From the NCBI GenBank assembly GCA_035691865.1, contig DASSIM010000120.1:1-36981 (forward strand): a stretch of 36,981 nt of DNA, read 5' to 3'. The translations under genes and the position numbers were made by a program. The notes under the pieces were generated by a model. It was not told the DNA's origin. It saw only the letters and a list, made by a program, of their open reading frames with translations, and made no database searches. The DNA comes from Nitrosopolaris sp035691865 (lineage in GTDB: Archaea; Thermoproteota; Nitrososphaeria; Nitrososphaerales; Nitrososphaeraceae). Positions 25,745 to 32,456 of the stretch are shown here, piece by piece (positions within the stretch are counted from its first letter, which is position 1; each line of letters begins with the position of its first letter).

Positions 25745-27427
25745 TTGATGACGACTAGTGGTTTGAGAACAACCACAACAATGGTATTTGCTTCAGCTGA
25801 TAATTCATCGTCCTCCTCGTCAGGTAATAGTGGATCAGGATCACCAAATCCTTCGAGCAGTAGCAGCAATGGCAATCCAAGTTCTAGTTCATCAGGCAGC
25901 AGCGGGGGAGGAAGCACTGCTCATTGTGACAGGCCTGGATATCCTTCTTGTTCCAGCTTAGGTTCCGCAGCTGGTTCTGGCGCTCCTGGAACCAGTTGTC
26001 CTCCTGGCCATAGCAAGGCGTATTGTAAAGCATACAATTCTGCATCTGGAAGTCCGTCAACCTCTCCGACACCACAAGTGAGTACGGCGCATTGCGATTT
26101 TCCTGGATATCCATCTTGCTACAGTCTAGGCTATGCTGATGGGAAAGGCCATCCAGGGACTAGCTGTCCAAGCGGTCATAGTACGAACTACTGCAAAGGA
26201 TACCGAGCTGGAGCAGGCAGTTTGGTAGGTAGTATAACAACTAACTCCTCGTTACAGGCCGATGTCTTACACTGCAATCAACCAACTTATCCTAGTTGTT
26301 ATAGCGTGGGATATCAAGATGGAAAACTCCATCCAGGAGCCCCCTGTCCCTCAGGTCATAGCGCAGACTTTTGCTCGGGGTGGAATGCTGGAGCAGGGAA
26401 TACTACCCATTGCGACCAATCGGGTTGGCCTTCGTGCTACAGCATAGGTTACGCTGATGGAAAGGCTCATCCTGGTACTACTTGTCCAAGCGGACATACC
26501 CAAAACTATTGTTCTGGTTGGAATGCTGGCGCAGGGAACACCGCACACTGCGATCAAAAAGGATGGCCCTCTTGCTATGATATGGGTTACTTGGCTGGAA
26601 AAGCTCATCCGGGCACTTCTTGTCCCCCAGGTCATAGTAAGGCATATTGTAATGGGTATGTTACCGGGGCCGGAAACATTCCGATGATAGACACGCACTG
26701 TGATACACCGAACTTCCCCTCTTGCTACAGTCTTGGATATCAAGACGGAAAGAACGCTGCTCCTGGAACGCCTTGTCCAAGTGGACACTCTTTGAATTAT
26801 TGTTTTGGCTGGCAAGCAGGTAATCCCGTCCCTGGCCTTCTTCCCAAATGCACAATTGCAGTCAATGGTGGATCATATAAAACACCGCAAAATACCCCGG
26901 TTGATGTCACCTTAGCAGCACAAGATAACGGCAAGTGCATAAAACCAATAACGATGTCAATTGTCTCGGAACCAAAAGATGGTAGTCTAAAACCCAGAGG
27001 AACAAATCAAGATACTTATACCCCGAATACTGGATTTATTGGCACCGATAGTTTTCAGTATCAGGCCTCAGATCATAACGGGACCAAGAGTAACGTAGGA
27101 ACAATCTCTATCACTGTGGGTTCCACGCCGGCTACTGGGGGCGGGCTAAGGATAGTAAGTCAGAGTAACCATACTGACTCAGCTGGTGATCTTCATGTAG
27201 TTGGAGAAGTAGAAAATGATAAGAATGTGACGGCTAAATTCGTAGAGGTGATAGGCACTTTCTACGATGTAAATGACAAGGTTGTCGGAACCAGTTTTAC
27301 ATTCACCGAGCCACACGATTTGGCCCCAGGCACCAAAGCACCGTTTGATTTAATATTAACCGCTGACCAAACCAGCGTGCCTATCAGTCAAATAAAACGC
27401 TACAGCTTACAGATTACTTCAGAATAG
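25745..27427 (+). CDS. Secreted Cys-rich repeat protein with Ig-like and FxLYD-like domains
   Basis: A Ser/Gly/Pro/Asn linker precedes six repeats of about 44 residues, each with the skeleton HCD, PSCYSLGY-x-DGK, HPGT-x-CPSGHS and YCxGW, giving four cysteines per unit. Residues about 365-460 form an Ig/cadherin-like domain with the FIGTDSFQYQASDHNGT motif. The C-terminal about 95 residues resemble an FxLYD domain (GDLHVVGEVENDKNVTAKFV, then GTFYDVNDKVVGTSF). It is exported and probably attached to the S-layer or cell surface. The frame stays open upstream to 25658 and encodes an excellent signal peptide (NRFSIILALFFLTLTVLMTT), but no ATG/GTG/TTG precedes it; only ATA 25664 is near. TTG 25745 is thus a formal start that would cut the signal peptide. 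Confidence 0.8.
   Translation: MMTTSGLRTTTTMVFASADNSSSSSSGNSGSGSPNPSSSSSNGNPSSSSSGSSGGGSTAHCDRPGYPSCSSLGSAAGSGAPGTSCPPGHSKAYCKAYNSASGSPSTSPTPQVSTAHCDFPGYPSCYSLGYADGKGHPGTSCPSGHSTNYCKGYRAGAGSLVGSITTNSSLQADVLHCNQPTYPSCYSVGYQDGKLHPGAPCPSGHSADFCSGWNAGAGNTTHCDQSGWPSCYSIGYADGKAHPGTTCPSGHTQNYCSGWNAGAGNTAHCDQKGWPSCYDMGYLAGKAHPGTSCPPGHSKAYCNGYVTGAGNIPMIDTHCDTPNFPSCYSLGYQDGKNAAPGTPCPSGHSLNYCFGWQAGNPVPGLLPKCTIAVNGGSYKTPQNTPVDVTLAAQDNGKCIKPITMSIVSEPKDGSLKPRGTNQDTYTPNTGFIGTDSFQYQASDHNGTKSNVGTISITVGSTPATGGGLRIVSQSNHTDSAGDLHVVGEVENDKNVTAKFVEVIGTFYDVNDKVVGTSFTFTEPHDLAPGTKAPFDLILTADQTSVPISQIKRYSLQITSE
25916..26822 (+). repeat. Six tandem coding repeats (about 44 codons each)
   Basis: The repeats start near 25916, 26083, 26266, 26401, 26536 and 26692. 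Units 3 to 5 follow one another directly and are the most alike (WNAGAGN linkers). Units 1 to 3 are separated by Ser/Pro-rich inserts. Four cysteines per unit suggest two disulfides per repeat in the extracellular space. Confidence 0.8.
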
Positions 27428-27521
27428 GGCCAACGGCGTGACAATCCTATTTTTAGTACTATCATTTATTCGGATAAATAAAATCTAGACTGGGAGTGGT
27501 GCAAAACACAATGATTTTTCC

Positions 27522-27728
27522 GTGAAGGTTTATTCGATCTGTATGAACAAAAAGATTAGACTTATGAATAACTTCGGCAGAATGGCTCGTTGTAGTGTGT
27601 GCAATAAATCTCAGTTTGAACGACGTAAACCTTGCATAAATGGTGAAAAATATCATAATTTTGTTAGAACTGGAATAATTGGGTATGAGGAAGAATTGAA
27701 AATGATTTGGAAGGCACGACAACAATGA
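27522..27728 (+). CDS. Small basic protein with Cys cluster (up to 68 aa)
   Basis: The product has CSVCNKSQFERRKPC near its middle, a possible zinc site, in a strongly basic context; the tail is ELKMIWKARQQ. ATG 27543 (MNKKIRLMNNFG) is an alternative to the GTG at 27522. Its TGA overlaps the ATG of the nuclease-like gene by four bases (ATGA), so the two are translationally coupled. It opens the chain of tiny overlapping genes that runs to 29235. Family unknown. Confidence 0.55.
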   Translation: MKVYSICMNKKIRLMNNFGRMARCSVCNKSQFERRKPCINGEKYHNFVRTGIIGYEEELKMIWKARQQ

Positions 27729-28141
27729 TATCACATGAGGTCAAAAAACCAAATCCGCACTTAGTCGGTAGTATTGGCTCCATTTGCTATCAATTAGCAA
27801 AGAGAGGATGGAATGTTAAGCCTACTTCACGAAATGCAAAGGGAATTGATATTTTAATCTATTCTCAAGACGCAATAAAAAAGTATGCTATACAGGTAAA
27901 AAGCCTAAGTAAAAAAGTTCCAGTTCCTCTAGGAGATAAAGAAGTAAACACCATTGCATTAGCGGATTATGTGATAATATGTGTTTTACAAGAGACGCAG
28001 GAGATGTTCATCGCTAAACCAACGGATTTGAATCAGAGAATACACAGAGGTGAAAGAAATGGCGAAATTAGCTATTGGTTGCAACCAAAAGGCTATGTGA
28101 TGTTCAAGGATAACTGGCATATAATTGGAGATGGTCTCTGA
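27725..28141 (+). CDS. PDDEXK-like nuclease fold protein (138 aa)
   Basis: The protein shows the restriction-endonuclease-like core. An N-terminal helix (LVGSIGSICYQLAKRGWNV) precedes the metal Asp in NAKGIDILIYS, and after 12 residues comes the strand with the catalytic Gln-x-Lys (YAIQVKSLS), a common variant of (D/E)xK. The later ALADYVIICV and FIAKPTDLNQRI segments fit the sheet edge of the same fold. Such stand-alone proteins occur in mobile elements and defence loci as resolvase- or Mrr-like enzymes. The activity is inferred. ATG 27725 overlaps the upstream stop (ATGA). The TTG at 27707 would add six residues and is less likely. Confidence 0.68.
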   Translation: MISHEVKKPNPHLVGSIGSICYQLAKRGWNVKPTSRNAKGIDILIYSQDAIKKYAIQVKSLSKKVPVPLGDKEVNTIALADYVIICVLQETQEMFIAKPTDLNQRIHRGERNGEISYWLQPKGYVMFKDNWHIIGDGL

Positions 28142-28267
28142 ATGCTATCTGATCAAGACAATTTTGTTTTGTTATTTCGTCTTAGCGAGATTAGAGAAGA
28201 AGTAGAGAATATCGATGATTTCGGTGACTATGACATACAGAAAATAAATCTAGATTTGTGCAAATGA
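28142..28267 (+). CDS. Acidic microprotein (41 aa)
   Basis: ATG 28142 comes right after the nuclease stop codon. The 41 residues are strongly acidic and helical (DNFVLLFRLSEIREEVENID, then DFGDYDIQKINLDLCK). The TGA overlaps the next ATG by four bases. No family is known. The context (chain of coupled genes) supports translation more than the sequence itself. Confidence 0.5.
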   Translation: MLSDQDNFVLLFRLSEIREEVENIDDFGDYDIQKINLDLCK

Positions 28268-28323
28268 TAAAGAATTATCAGGAAGTAATTCATGGACTAC
28301 ATAAGGAGGAAGTGAAAGTATGA
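28264..28323 (+). CDS. Possible 19-aa peptide in the coupled chain
   Basis: The peptide (MIKNYQEVIHGLHKEEVKV) is joined to both neighbours by ATGA overlaps. It may be a true peptide or merely a spacer that carries ribosomes to the next start, which has its own aaggagga site. Confidence 0.3.
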   Translation: MIKNYQEVIHGLHKEEVKV

Positions 28324-28469
28324 CTTGTATATTCTGCCATAGAGAACATAATCCAATTCCAGAAAACAAGAAATTGACAGGTTGGGTTTGCTGGAAATGC
28401 CTGAATAGAATGGATGGTGTTTCAGATAAAACAATTAGTGAAATGATAAAGGAGGTTTCAGCAAAATGA
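28320..28469 (+). CDS. Zinc-ribbon microprotein (49 aa)
   Basis: Two Cys pairs, C3-x2-C6 (TCIFCHRE) and C24-x2-C27 (WVCWKCLNRM), form a zinc ribbon, followed by a helix (DKTISEMIKEVSAK). A good ribosome site (aaggagga, 28303-28310) lies in front of the ATG. Both ends overlap neighbours by ATGA, and a second ggagg site inside its end serves the next gene. DNA- or protein-binding is a guess; small zinc ribbons of this kind are common in archaeal plasmids and viruses. Confidence 0.65.
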   Translation: MTCIFCHREHNPIPENKKLTGWVCWKCLNRMDGVSDKTISEMIKEVSAK

Positions 28470-28546
28470 AATGTTTAAACTGTGGCCAGGTAGTAGCAAA
28501 GGAAGAAATTATATTCGGAAGATTAGAGAATGAATTATTTAATTAG
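28466..28546 (+). CDS. Zinc-knuckle micropeptide (26 aa)
   Basis: The peptide MKCLNCGQVVAKEE holds a single CxxC knuckle and ends LENELFN. An aaggagg ribosome site precedes the ATG, which overlaps the previous stop by ATGA; the next gene starts 17 bases before its end. One CxxC pair alone would need a partner to bind zinc. Confidence 0.45.
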   Translation: MKCLNCGQVVAKEEIIFGRLENELFN

Positions 28547-28691
28547 TCAGATAAATGGATATAATAAAACAATAACTAGACTACAATCTTATGCCAAGAG
28601 AACAGATTTTGAGAATGAGCGTTTGAGATACTGTCTAATGGCTAGGGATAAGTTACTAAAACAGTTGGCGAAAGAGAAAAATGATAAATGA
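28530..28691 (+). CDS. Basic helical microprotein (53 aa)
   Basis: The product (NYLISQINGYNKTITRLQSY, then AKRTDFENERLRYCLMARDK, then LLKQLAKEKN) is a basic, probably coiled-coil helical protein. It overlaps the previous gene by 17 bases and the next by 11. No family is known. Confidence 0.5.
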   Translation: MNYLISQINGYNKTITRLQSYAKRTDFENERLRYCLMARDKLLKQLAKEKNDK

Positions 28692-28863
28692 TAAGGATCA
28701 TTTCACACTGCTAAAGACCATAAGTGGCATAAAAGAAAACGTCGATAAAATGGCTACATTATGCCATGATGATACACAATATGTGAGAAATGAGTTTTTA
28801 GAATATATGCAAATGCTGATTGATGTAGTGAACACGGTACATGAATCGGTCAGTGATAAATGA
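28681..28863 (+). CDS. Helical microprotein (60 aa)
   Basis: The 60 residues (DHFTLLKTISGIKENVDKMA, then TQYVRNEFLEYMQMLIDVVN, ending HESVSDK) form an amphipathic helical protein with heptad-like spacing, likely to oligomerise. It overlaps the previous gene by 11 bases, and its TGA overlaps an ATG at 28860 (ATGA), the start of the zinc/RHH gene. No family is known. Confidence 0.55.
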   Translation: MINDKDHFTLLKTISGIKENVDKMATLCHDDTQYVRNEFLEYMQMLIDVVNTVHESVSDK

Positions 28864-29235
28864 AGTGTTCGGAAAAAATGCGGCGTAATTAAAGTCAAAT
28901 GTCCTCATTGTGACGAGAAATTTGAGACTTCGATAATCGCGCGAAGTGACTTGAATTCTTATGAAAATATAAATTATAATTCCTCTTTGAGGAATGCAGC
29001 TATGCAACAACACGCATATGAACAGGTAGGCATTTCATTTCCGAGAAATATTCTGCTAAAGATAGATCATGATAGAGGAGATATATCCCGTAGCCGCTAC
29101 ATATTGCGGCTAATTGAACACACGACATATACTATATCTTCGCAAACTGGTCCGAGAGTTGTCGAGGCCCTAGAACAGTCTGCGAAAGCGATACAATCCA
29201 CCGTCAGCGAAGAAGATGAATCGCAAGCTGACTGA
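28860..29235 (+). CDS. Zinc-knuckle plus ribbon-helix-helix protein, frame broken in an A6 run
   Basis: The in-frame open part as called from TTG 28951 is 94 residues. It carries a ribbon-helix-helix motif (VGISFPRNILLKIDHDRG, then DISRSRYILRLIEHTTY), a DNA-binding fold of plasmid and virus regulators, and an acidic tail. The frame is open upstream and encodes KVKCPHCDEKF, with no start codon. ATG 28860 (coupled by ATGA to the previous gene) reads MKCSEKMRRN and stops. Removing one A from the run at 28873-28878 joins them into MKCSEKCGVIKVKCPHC, a complete zinc knuckle with coupled start. The span is 376 bases, a multiple of three plus one. Hence a one-base indel, a real frameshift, or programmed slippage. 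Confidence 0.62.
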
Positions 29236-29310
29236 CAGCAACTTCGATTTTCTTTCTTATTATTTCCTTTTCCCACCTAAACTATTGTATATTATCTAAT
29301 TAAGCATTCG

Positions 29311-29634
29311 TTATATTGGTAGAACCAGCTTACCGAAATATTCAATCATGTTTTGTTCAGCCTTAATTTTAGCTATGATCTCATTTTTTGTATCTTCTGT
29401 GAACCACTGAGCGATCGATTTTGCCACGCCGTTTTTGTCGCAAATTGCAATCATGTACCCACTTGCTTCCTTTACGACAGCAAATAGGTTCTCCTCTCCT
29501 ACGGGATCCCATTTGTTGTCCTTATTATCTTTCAATGCCAATGCGGGCATGGCGTGACCAGTATATCTTGTCAAGACGTCTTGAGCGGCTTTAACACGTT
29601 TTTCTCCTAATTTCAGAGCCGGAAAGTACTGCAT
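29311..29634 (-). CDS. Conserved-looking hypothetical protein (107 aa)
   Basis: The protein is soluble with alternating strands and helices (EKRVKAAQDVLTRYTGHAMP, ENLFAVVKEASGYMIAICDK, then KSIAQWFTEDTKNEIIAKIK). I do not recognise the family. Its start lies 10 bases behind the stop of the HD-domain gene, so the two should be co-transcribed. Composition and length support a real gene. Confidence 0.68.
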   Translation of the reverse strand: MQYFPALKLGEKRVKAAQDVLTRYTGHAMPALALKDNKDNKWDPVGEENLFAVVKEASGYMIAICDKNGVAKSIAQWFTEDTKNEIIAKIKAEQNMIEYFGKLVLPI

Positions 29635-29644
29635 GCTTCTATTG

Positions 29645-30241
29645 TTATTTGGAGAGACGCGGCTTTAAAGCATTTTGTATCTGTGAGATAATTTCGTGTT
29701 TGTAATCCAACATGTATTTTTTAGGCAAATCCAAAAACTGAGCGAGCAAATGCTCAGGGCAACCTTCGCTGACATACTGTTTTGCTTGCAGCGCCATCTC
29801 GAGCTTATCCACGACATGTACTAATCGCGCACTGTCAGTTTTGTTTAAGAGGTATTCCGACCATATTCCTTTATAATCTGAACGTAGGCGAGGAGGAATC
29901 GATTGTAAAATAGTCTCTATCGCATTATTCTCCTCCACGCGTTTCCTTTTTTTACTAACTTCACCAGGCACAAAATCTCCAATGATTGATTCAGGCAAAT
30001 CATGGAGGATTGCCATTTTCATCACCCTTTCTGTATTCAACCCCAGCATATCTGATAAAGCCATGCTTATTGCACATGCCGAATACGAGTGATCTGCTAC
30101 CGATTCTGGATTACTAATTTGGGCTCTTGAAATCCACCCAGCTCTTTTTAATTGTTTGAGCCGCAAGACGTATTGGAAAAAAGGGTTCAGATTCATTCTT
30201 TTTTTTCTTCCCATTTTGTATAGTGCCACGCCATAGTACAC
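29645..30241 (-). CDS. HD-domain phosphohydrolase, YfbR/HDDC2-like
   Basis: The HD motifs are visible in order: H in SVADHSYSACAISM, the HD pair in MAILHDLPESIIGD, and the late Asp in VHVVDKLEMALQA. The front part (FFQYVLRLKQLKRAGW) matches the substrate-side helix of the YfbR/HDDC2 group, 5'-deoxynucleotidases that dephosphorylate dNMPs. The role here is probably nucleotide clean-up. The longest frame starts at GTG 30241, but ATG 30214 or ATG 30196 (MNLNPFF) fit the family better. The 29311-29634 gene follows 10 bases downstream. Confidence 0.85.
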   Translation of the reverse strand: MYYGVALYKMGRKKRMNLNPFFQYVLRLKQLKRAGWISRAQISNPESVADHSYSACAISMALSDMLGLNTERVMKMAILHDLPESIIGDFVPGEVSKKRKRVEENNAIETILQSIPPRLRSDYKGIWSEYLLNKTDSARLVHVVDKLEMALQAKQYVSEGCPEHLLAQFLDLPKKYMLDYKHEIISQIQNALKPRLSK

Positions 30242-30372
30242 TTACATATAAGCAAGTCTAATATTGCTATATCGAGTGTTAAAAGTGGGAATAAGCAAGT
30301 TGAAACAGAGCAATTCTAACTTTCAGAGGCAAGGCAATAGTTGCCAAAAGTAGTTGGCTTTTGAAGTTGAGT

Positions 30373-30963
30373 TTACCTTGTCTGCTTTTCGCTAGGCCTC
30401 CAAGCTATGTCATTTATTCCGAGGCGTTTGTTTATCAGCCTCGCGGCCACAAACAAAAAGTCTGATAGTCTGTTGAGATATACTAAAACGATGGGGTTTA
30501 TTATTTGGACTTTCGAGAGTAATGTTACAGCAATCTCAGCCCTTCTTGCAATAGTGCGACTGATATGAAGTAGTGATGCTTCAGTACTTCCTCCTGGAAG
30601 AATAAAGAATGTGATTGGGTCAAGTTCCGTTTCAAATTTATCTATTGCATCTTCTAAAGCCGATGCCATATTTTCGTCAGTTCTAGAAGTTTTGTATTGA
30701 TTTTGATTTTCAGCAGGGTATCTAGGATCAGCCAAGTCTGAGCCAATAATAAACAGTTCACTTTGGATGCAAGTCATAATATTTATGAGATCCAAAAAAA
30801 GATGCGTACCTTTTACAGTCAACGATGAGATAGCTAACCCGATATTTGAATTTAGTTCGTCGACTGAACCGTATGCAACTATCCGTGGATCTCCCTTTGA
30901 AATGCGTGTTCCCCCGATAAGGCCAGTTTCTCCTTTATCTCCTGTTTTAGTATAAATTTTCAT
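30373..30963 (-). CDS. ATP:cob(I)alamin adenosyltransferase, PduO type
   Basis: The 196-residue protein shows the PduO-type signatures: the opening KIYTKTGDKGETGLIGGTRI, the YGSVDELNSNIGLA segment with the conserved Asp-Glu, a mid HISRTIARRAEIAV arginine helix, and the C-terminal YLNRLSDFLFVAARLIN. The enzyme transfers the adenosyl group of ATP to reduced cobalamin, making coenzyme B12. Ammonia-oxidising archaea make cobalamin, so the gene fits. A TATA-like run (cagtataatatgg, reverse sense of about 30970-30985) lies just upstream of ATG 30963, suggesting a short leader. Confidence 0.93.
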   Translation of the reverse strand: MKIYTKTGDKGETGLIGGTRISKGDPRIVAYGSVDELNSNIGLAISSLTVKGTHLFLDLINIMTCIQSELFIIGSDLADPRYPAENQNQYKTSRTDENMASALEDAIDKFETELDPITFFILPGGSTEASLLHISRTIARRAEIAVTLLSKVQIINPIVLVYLNRLSDFLFVAARLINKRLGINDIAWRPSEKQTR

Positions 30964-31091
30964 TCATTATCCATATTATACTGGATAATTTAAAAATATC
31001 TGTCAGATTTTAATCCAATTTTAATAACTTTTGATACTACTTCCAGTTCTTCAAAAACTATTTTTGTGGTTTTATATCTCGAACAATGAGA

Positions 31092-31259
31092 CTAATACGA
31101 ATGTATCTGCGACTTATGTTCGCGCAGGTGTTTTTTTTTCTTAAATCGCTCGTTGCATTTTTCACACTTAAATGGCTTTTCGAATTCCATAAGAAATCGC
31201 TCCCTTTTTTCTTGTGGTGTTTCAATGCCGTTGGTCTTCGCTTCAGCGGTTTTTATCAT
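31092..31259 (-). CDS. Single-finger C2H2 zinc-finger microprotein (55 aa)
   Basis: The minus strand from ATG 31259 encodes 55 residues: a charged head (MIKTAEAKTNGIETPQEKRE), then one finger, CEKC, 12 residues, H, four residues, H (C-x2-C-x12-H-x4-H), with a four-lysine stretch in the finger helix, ending HSY. The strong positive charge around the recognition helix suggests nucleic-acid binding. Spacing is identical to the other two microproteins in the window. Confidence 0.7.
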   Translation of the reverse strand: MIKTAEAKTNGIETPQEKRERFLMEFEKPFKCEKCNERFKKKKHLREHKSQIHSY

Positions 31260-31617
31260 AACCAATTACGATAAAAAAATATTTTTTGGTTTATTTACCT
31301 TAAGTAAGATACTTAAGTTAAAATCGTTAAATATAGATCCTTGCTACATATTTTAGTTATTATGATGTCCTTCTGAGATGCGCACCTTGAGCACAAACAA
31401 GAGAATGGCTAGTTTCTTAGCTAATGTGCGGTGGAATTGTACACTATACTATTTTCATATTGACATTTTGTCTATTTTTTTGTAATTTTCATTATATTTC
31501 TGCATATTTTATGGTTAGACTTCAGAATATGTAAAAAGTTTAAAAATCAATCCAAAATCATCACTAGTAGCAGAACAGAAAACACTAAAATACCAAATCA
31601 CTGCAGAGTCTGCAGTA
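31260..31617. other. AT-rich spacer
   Basis: No gene is seen. It should hold the divergent promoters of the C2H2 microprotein and the RAM-domain gene. Confidence 0.45.
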
Positions 31618-31872
31618 ATGCCTACTGCATATATATTAGTAAACTGCACGCTCGGATCCGAAGAAAAGATTATTGCCGAAATTTCAAAATTACCAGATAT
31701 CAAAGAGGTAAGAGGAACTTACGGCGTTCATGATGTCTTCGTGAAGGTAAAATCAGACAACACAGAAGCGATGAATCATACTATTACGAACAAGATAAGA
31801 AAAATACCAGGAATAACCTCTACGGTAACCTTGGTAGTTATCGACGAGCAAGGTGGAAAGGAGAGCGTTTAA
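31618..31872 (+). CDS. Stand-alone Lrp/AsnC ligand-binding (RAM) domain
   Basis: The 84 residues are a complete RAM/AsnC effector domain without the DNA-binding helix-turn-helix: TAYILVNCTLGSEEKIIAEI, then LPDIKEVRGTYGVHDVFVKV, then MNHTITNKIRKIPGITSTVT. The GTYGVHD loop marks the ligand-binding interface of Lrp-like oligomers. Stand-alone RAM proteins may sense amino acids or modulate full-length Lrp regulators. The ATG start is clear. The gene ends two bases before the stop of the convergent membrane protein gene. Confidence 0.85.
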   Translation: MPTAYILVNCTLGSEEKIIAEISKLPDIKEVRGTYGVHDVFVKVKSDNTEAMNHTITNKIRKIPGITSTVTLVVIDEQGGKESV

Positions 31873-31874
31873 TC

Positions 31875-32081
31875 TCACTTTGCTAGTTGTTTCTTTTTAT
31901 CCTCTTCCTTTATCCTCTTCATCTCATAGATAATTAAACCAGTAGTCGACAGAACTATCGCCCAGCCAATCGATCCTATCATAAGATAGTAGGAATAAAG
32001 AGGGATCAATAGGGAGATAGCGGCAGTTACCGCCCCTAGCCACCATATAATGATTAGAGCCTGAAGACTAAGTCGAATCAT
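31875..32081 (-). CDS. Two-helix membrane protein (68 aa)
   Basis: Two hydrophobic helices (SLQALIIIWWLGAVTAAISLL and YYLMIGSIGWAIVLSTTGLI) are joined by a short loop, and the tail is charged (YEMKRIKEEDKKKQLAK) and likely cytoplasmic. ATG 32081 overlaps the stop of the upstream zinc-ribbon gene by four bases (ATGA), so they are co-translated. No family is known. Confidence 0.68.
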   Translation of the reverse strand: MIRLSLQALIIIWWLGAVTAAISLLIPLYSYYLMIGSIGWAIVLSTTGLIIYEMKRIKEEDKKKQLAK

Positions 32082-32249
32082 ATTTCTTTCTCAGCCTCTC
32101 ATATCCTCGTCAAAACCTTTGATATACCTTAATGTTTTCCCACATTTGGAGCATTTATTATATTCATTAAAATCGAAATCACTATACGTTCTGAAGGAAA
32201 AGGAGTCCTGATGACTACAAAAAACTTTACGGATTGCTCTTATAACCAT
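32079..32249 (-). CDS. Zinc-ribbon-like microprotein (56 aa)
   Basis: ATG 32249 opens a frame with C11 and H13 (VFCSHQDSF) and a later CSKC pair (KCSKCGKTLRYIKGF), together a likely CH-CC zinc site, and an acidic tail (DEDIEAEKEI). Its TGA overlaps the ATG of the two-helix membrane protein. The frame remains open upstream almost to the tRNA 3' end but has no other start codon. Too short for standard gene callers; coding is supported by the coupling and the Cys pattern. Confidence 0.6.
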
Positions 32250-32323
32250 CTCATCATCAGCAGCTAGATATAGAAGGGATTCTTTATTCCTTATTCTTTC
32301 AAAGCCACTATTTTAGATAAGTG

Positions 32324-32421
32324 TGCCGCCGGTGAGATTTGAGCTCACGACAGCTCGGTCTTCAGCTTCACTCCTGAGCGTATCTCAGGTCGAGTGCTCT
32401 CCCAGGCTGAGCTACGACGGC
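32324..32421 (-). tRNA. tRNA-Phe (GAA) with a 24-nt non-canonical intron
   Basis: The minus strand folds into a full cloverleaf. The acceptor GCCGTCG pairs with CGGCGGC plus discriminator A73, the D arm is GCTC/GAGC with GG in the loop, and the T arm is GTGAG-CTCAAAT-CTCAC. The anticodon arm is perfect only if 24 bases (32367-32390) are removed: CTCG + G, loop CTGAAGA (anticodon GAA), CCGAG. The intron therefore lies between positions 30 and 31, in the anticodon stem, not at the usual 37/38. The intron itself forms a six-pair hairpin (CCTGAG-ATACG-CTCAGG). CCA is not encoded. A box A (ctatataa, 32448-32455) lies 27-34 bases upstream. Confidence 0.92.
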
Positions 32422-32425
32422 ACTA

Positions 32426-32456
32426 GTTTAACGTAGTTAAACAAATCCTATATAAT
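32426..32456 (-). promoter_or_regulatory. tRNA-Phe promoter and inverted repeat
   Basis: The TATA box at about 32448-32455 is well placed for the tRNA. Between it and the gene lies a perfect 7-bp inverted repeat with a 3-base spacer (GTTTAAC-gta-GTTAAAC, 32426-32442), covering the expected start site. It could be a regulator site or a chance feature. Confidence 0.55.
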
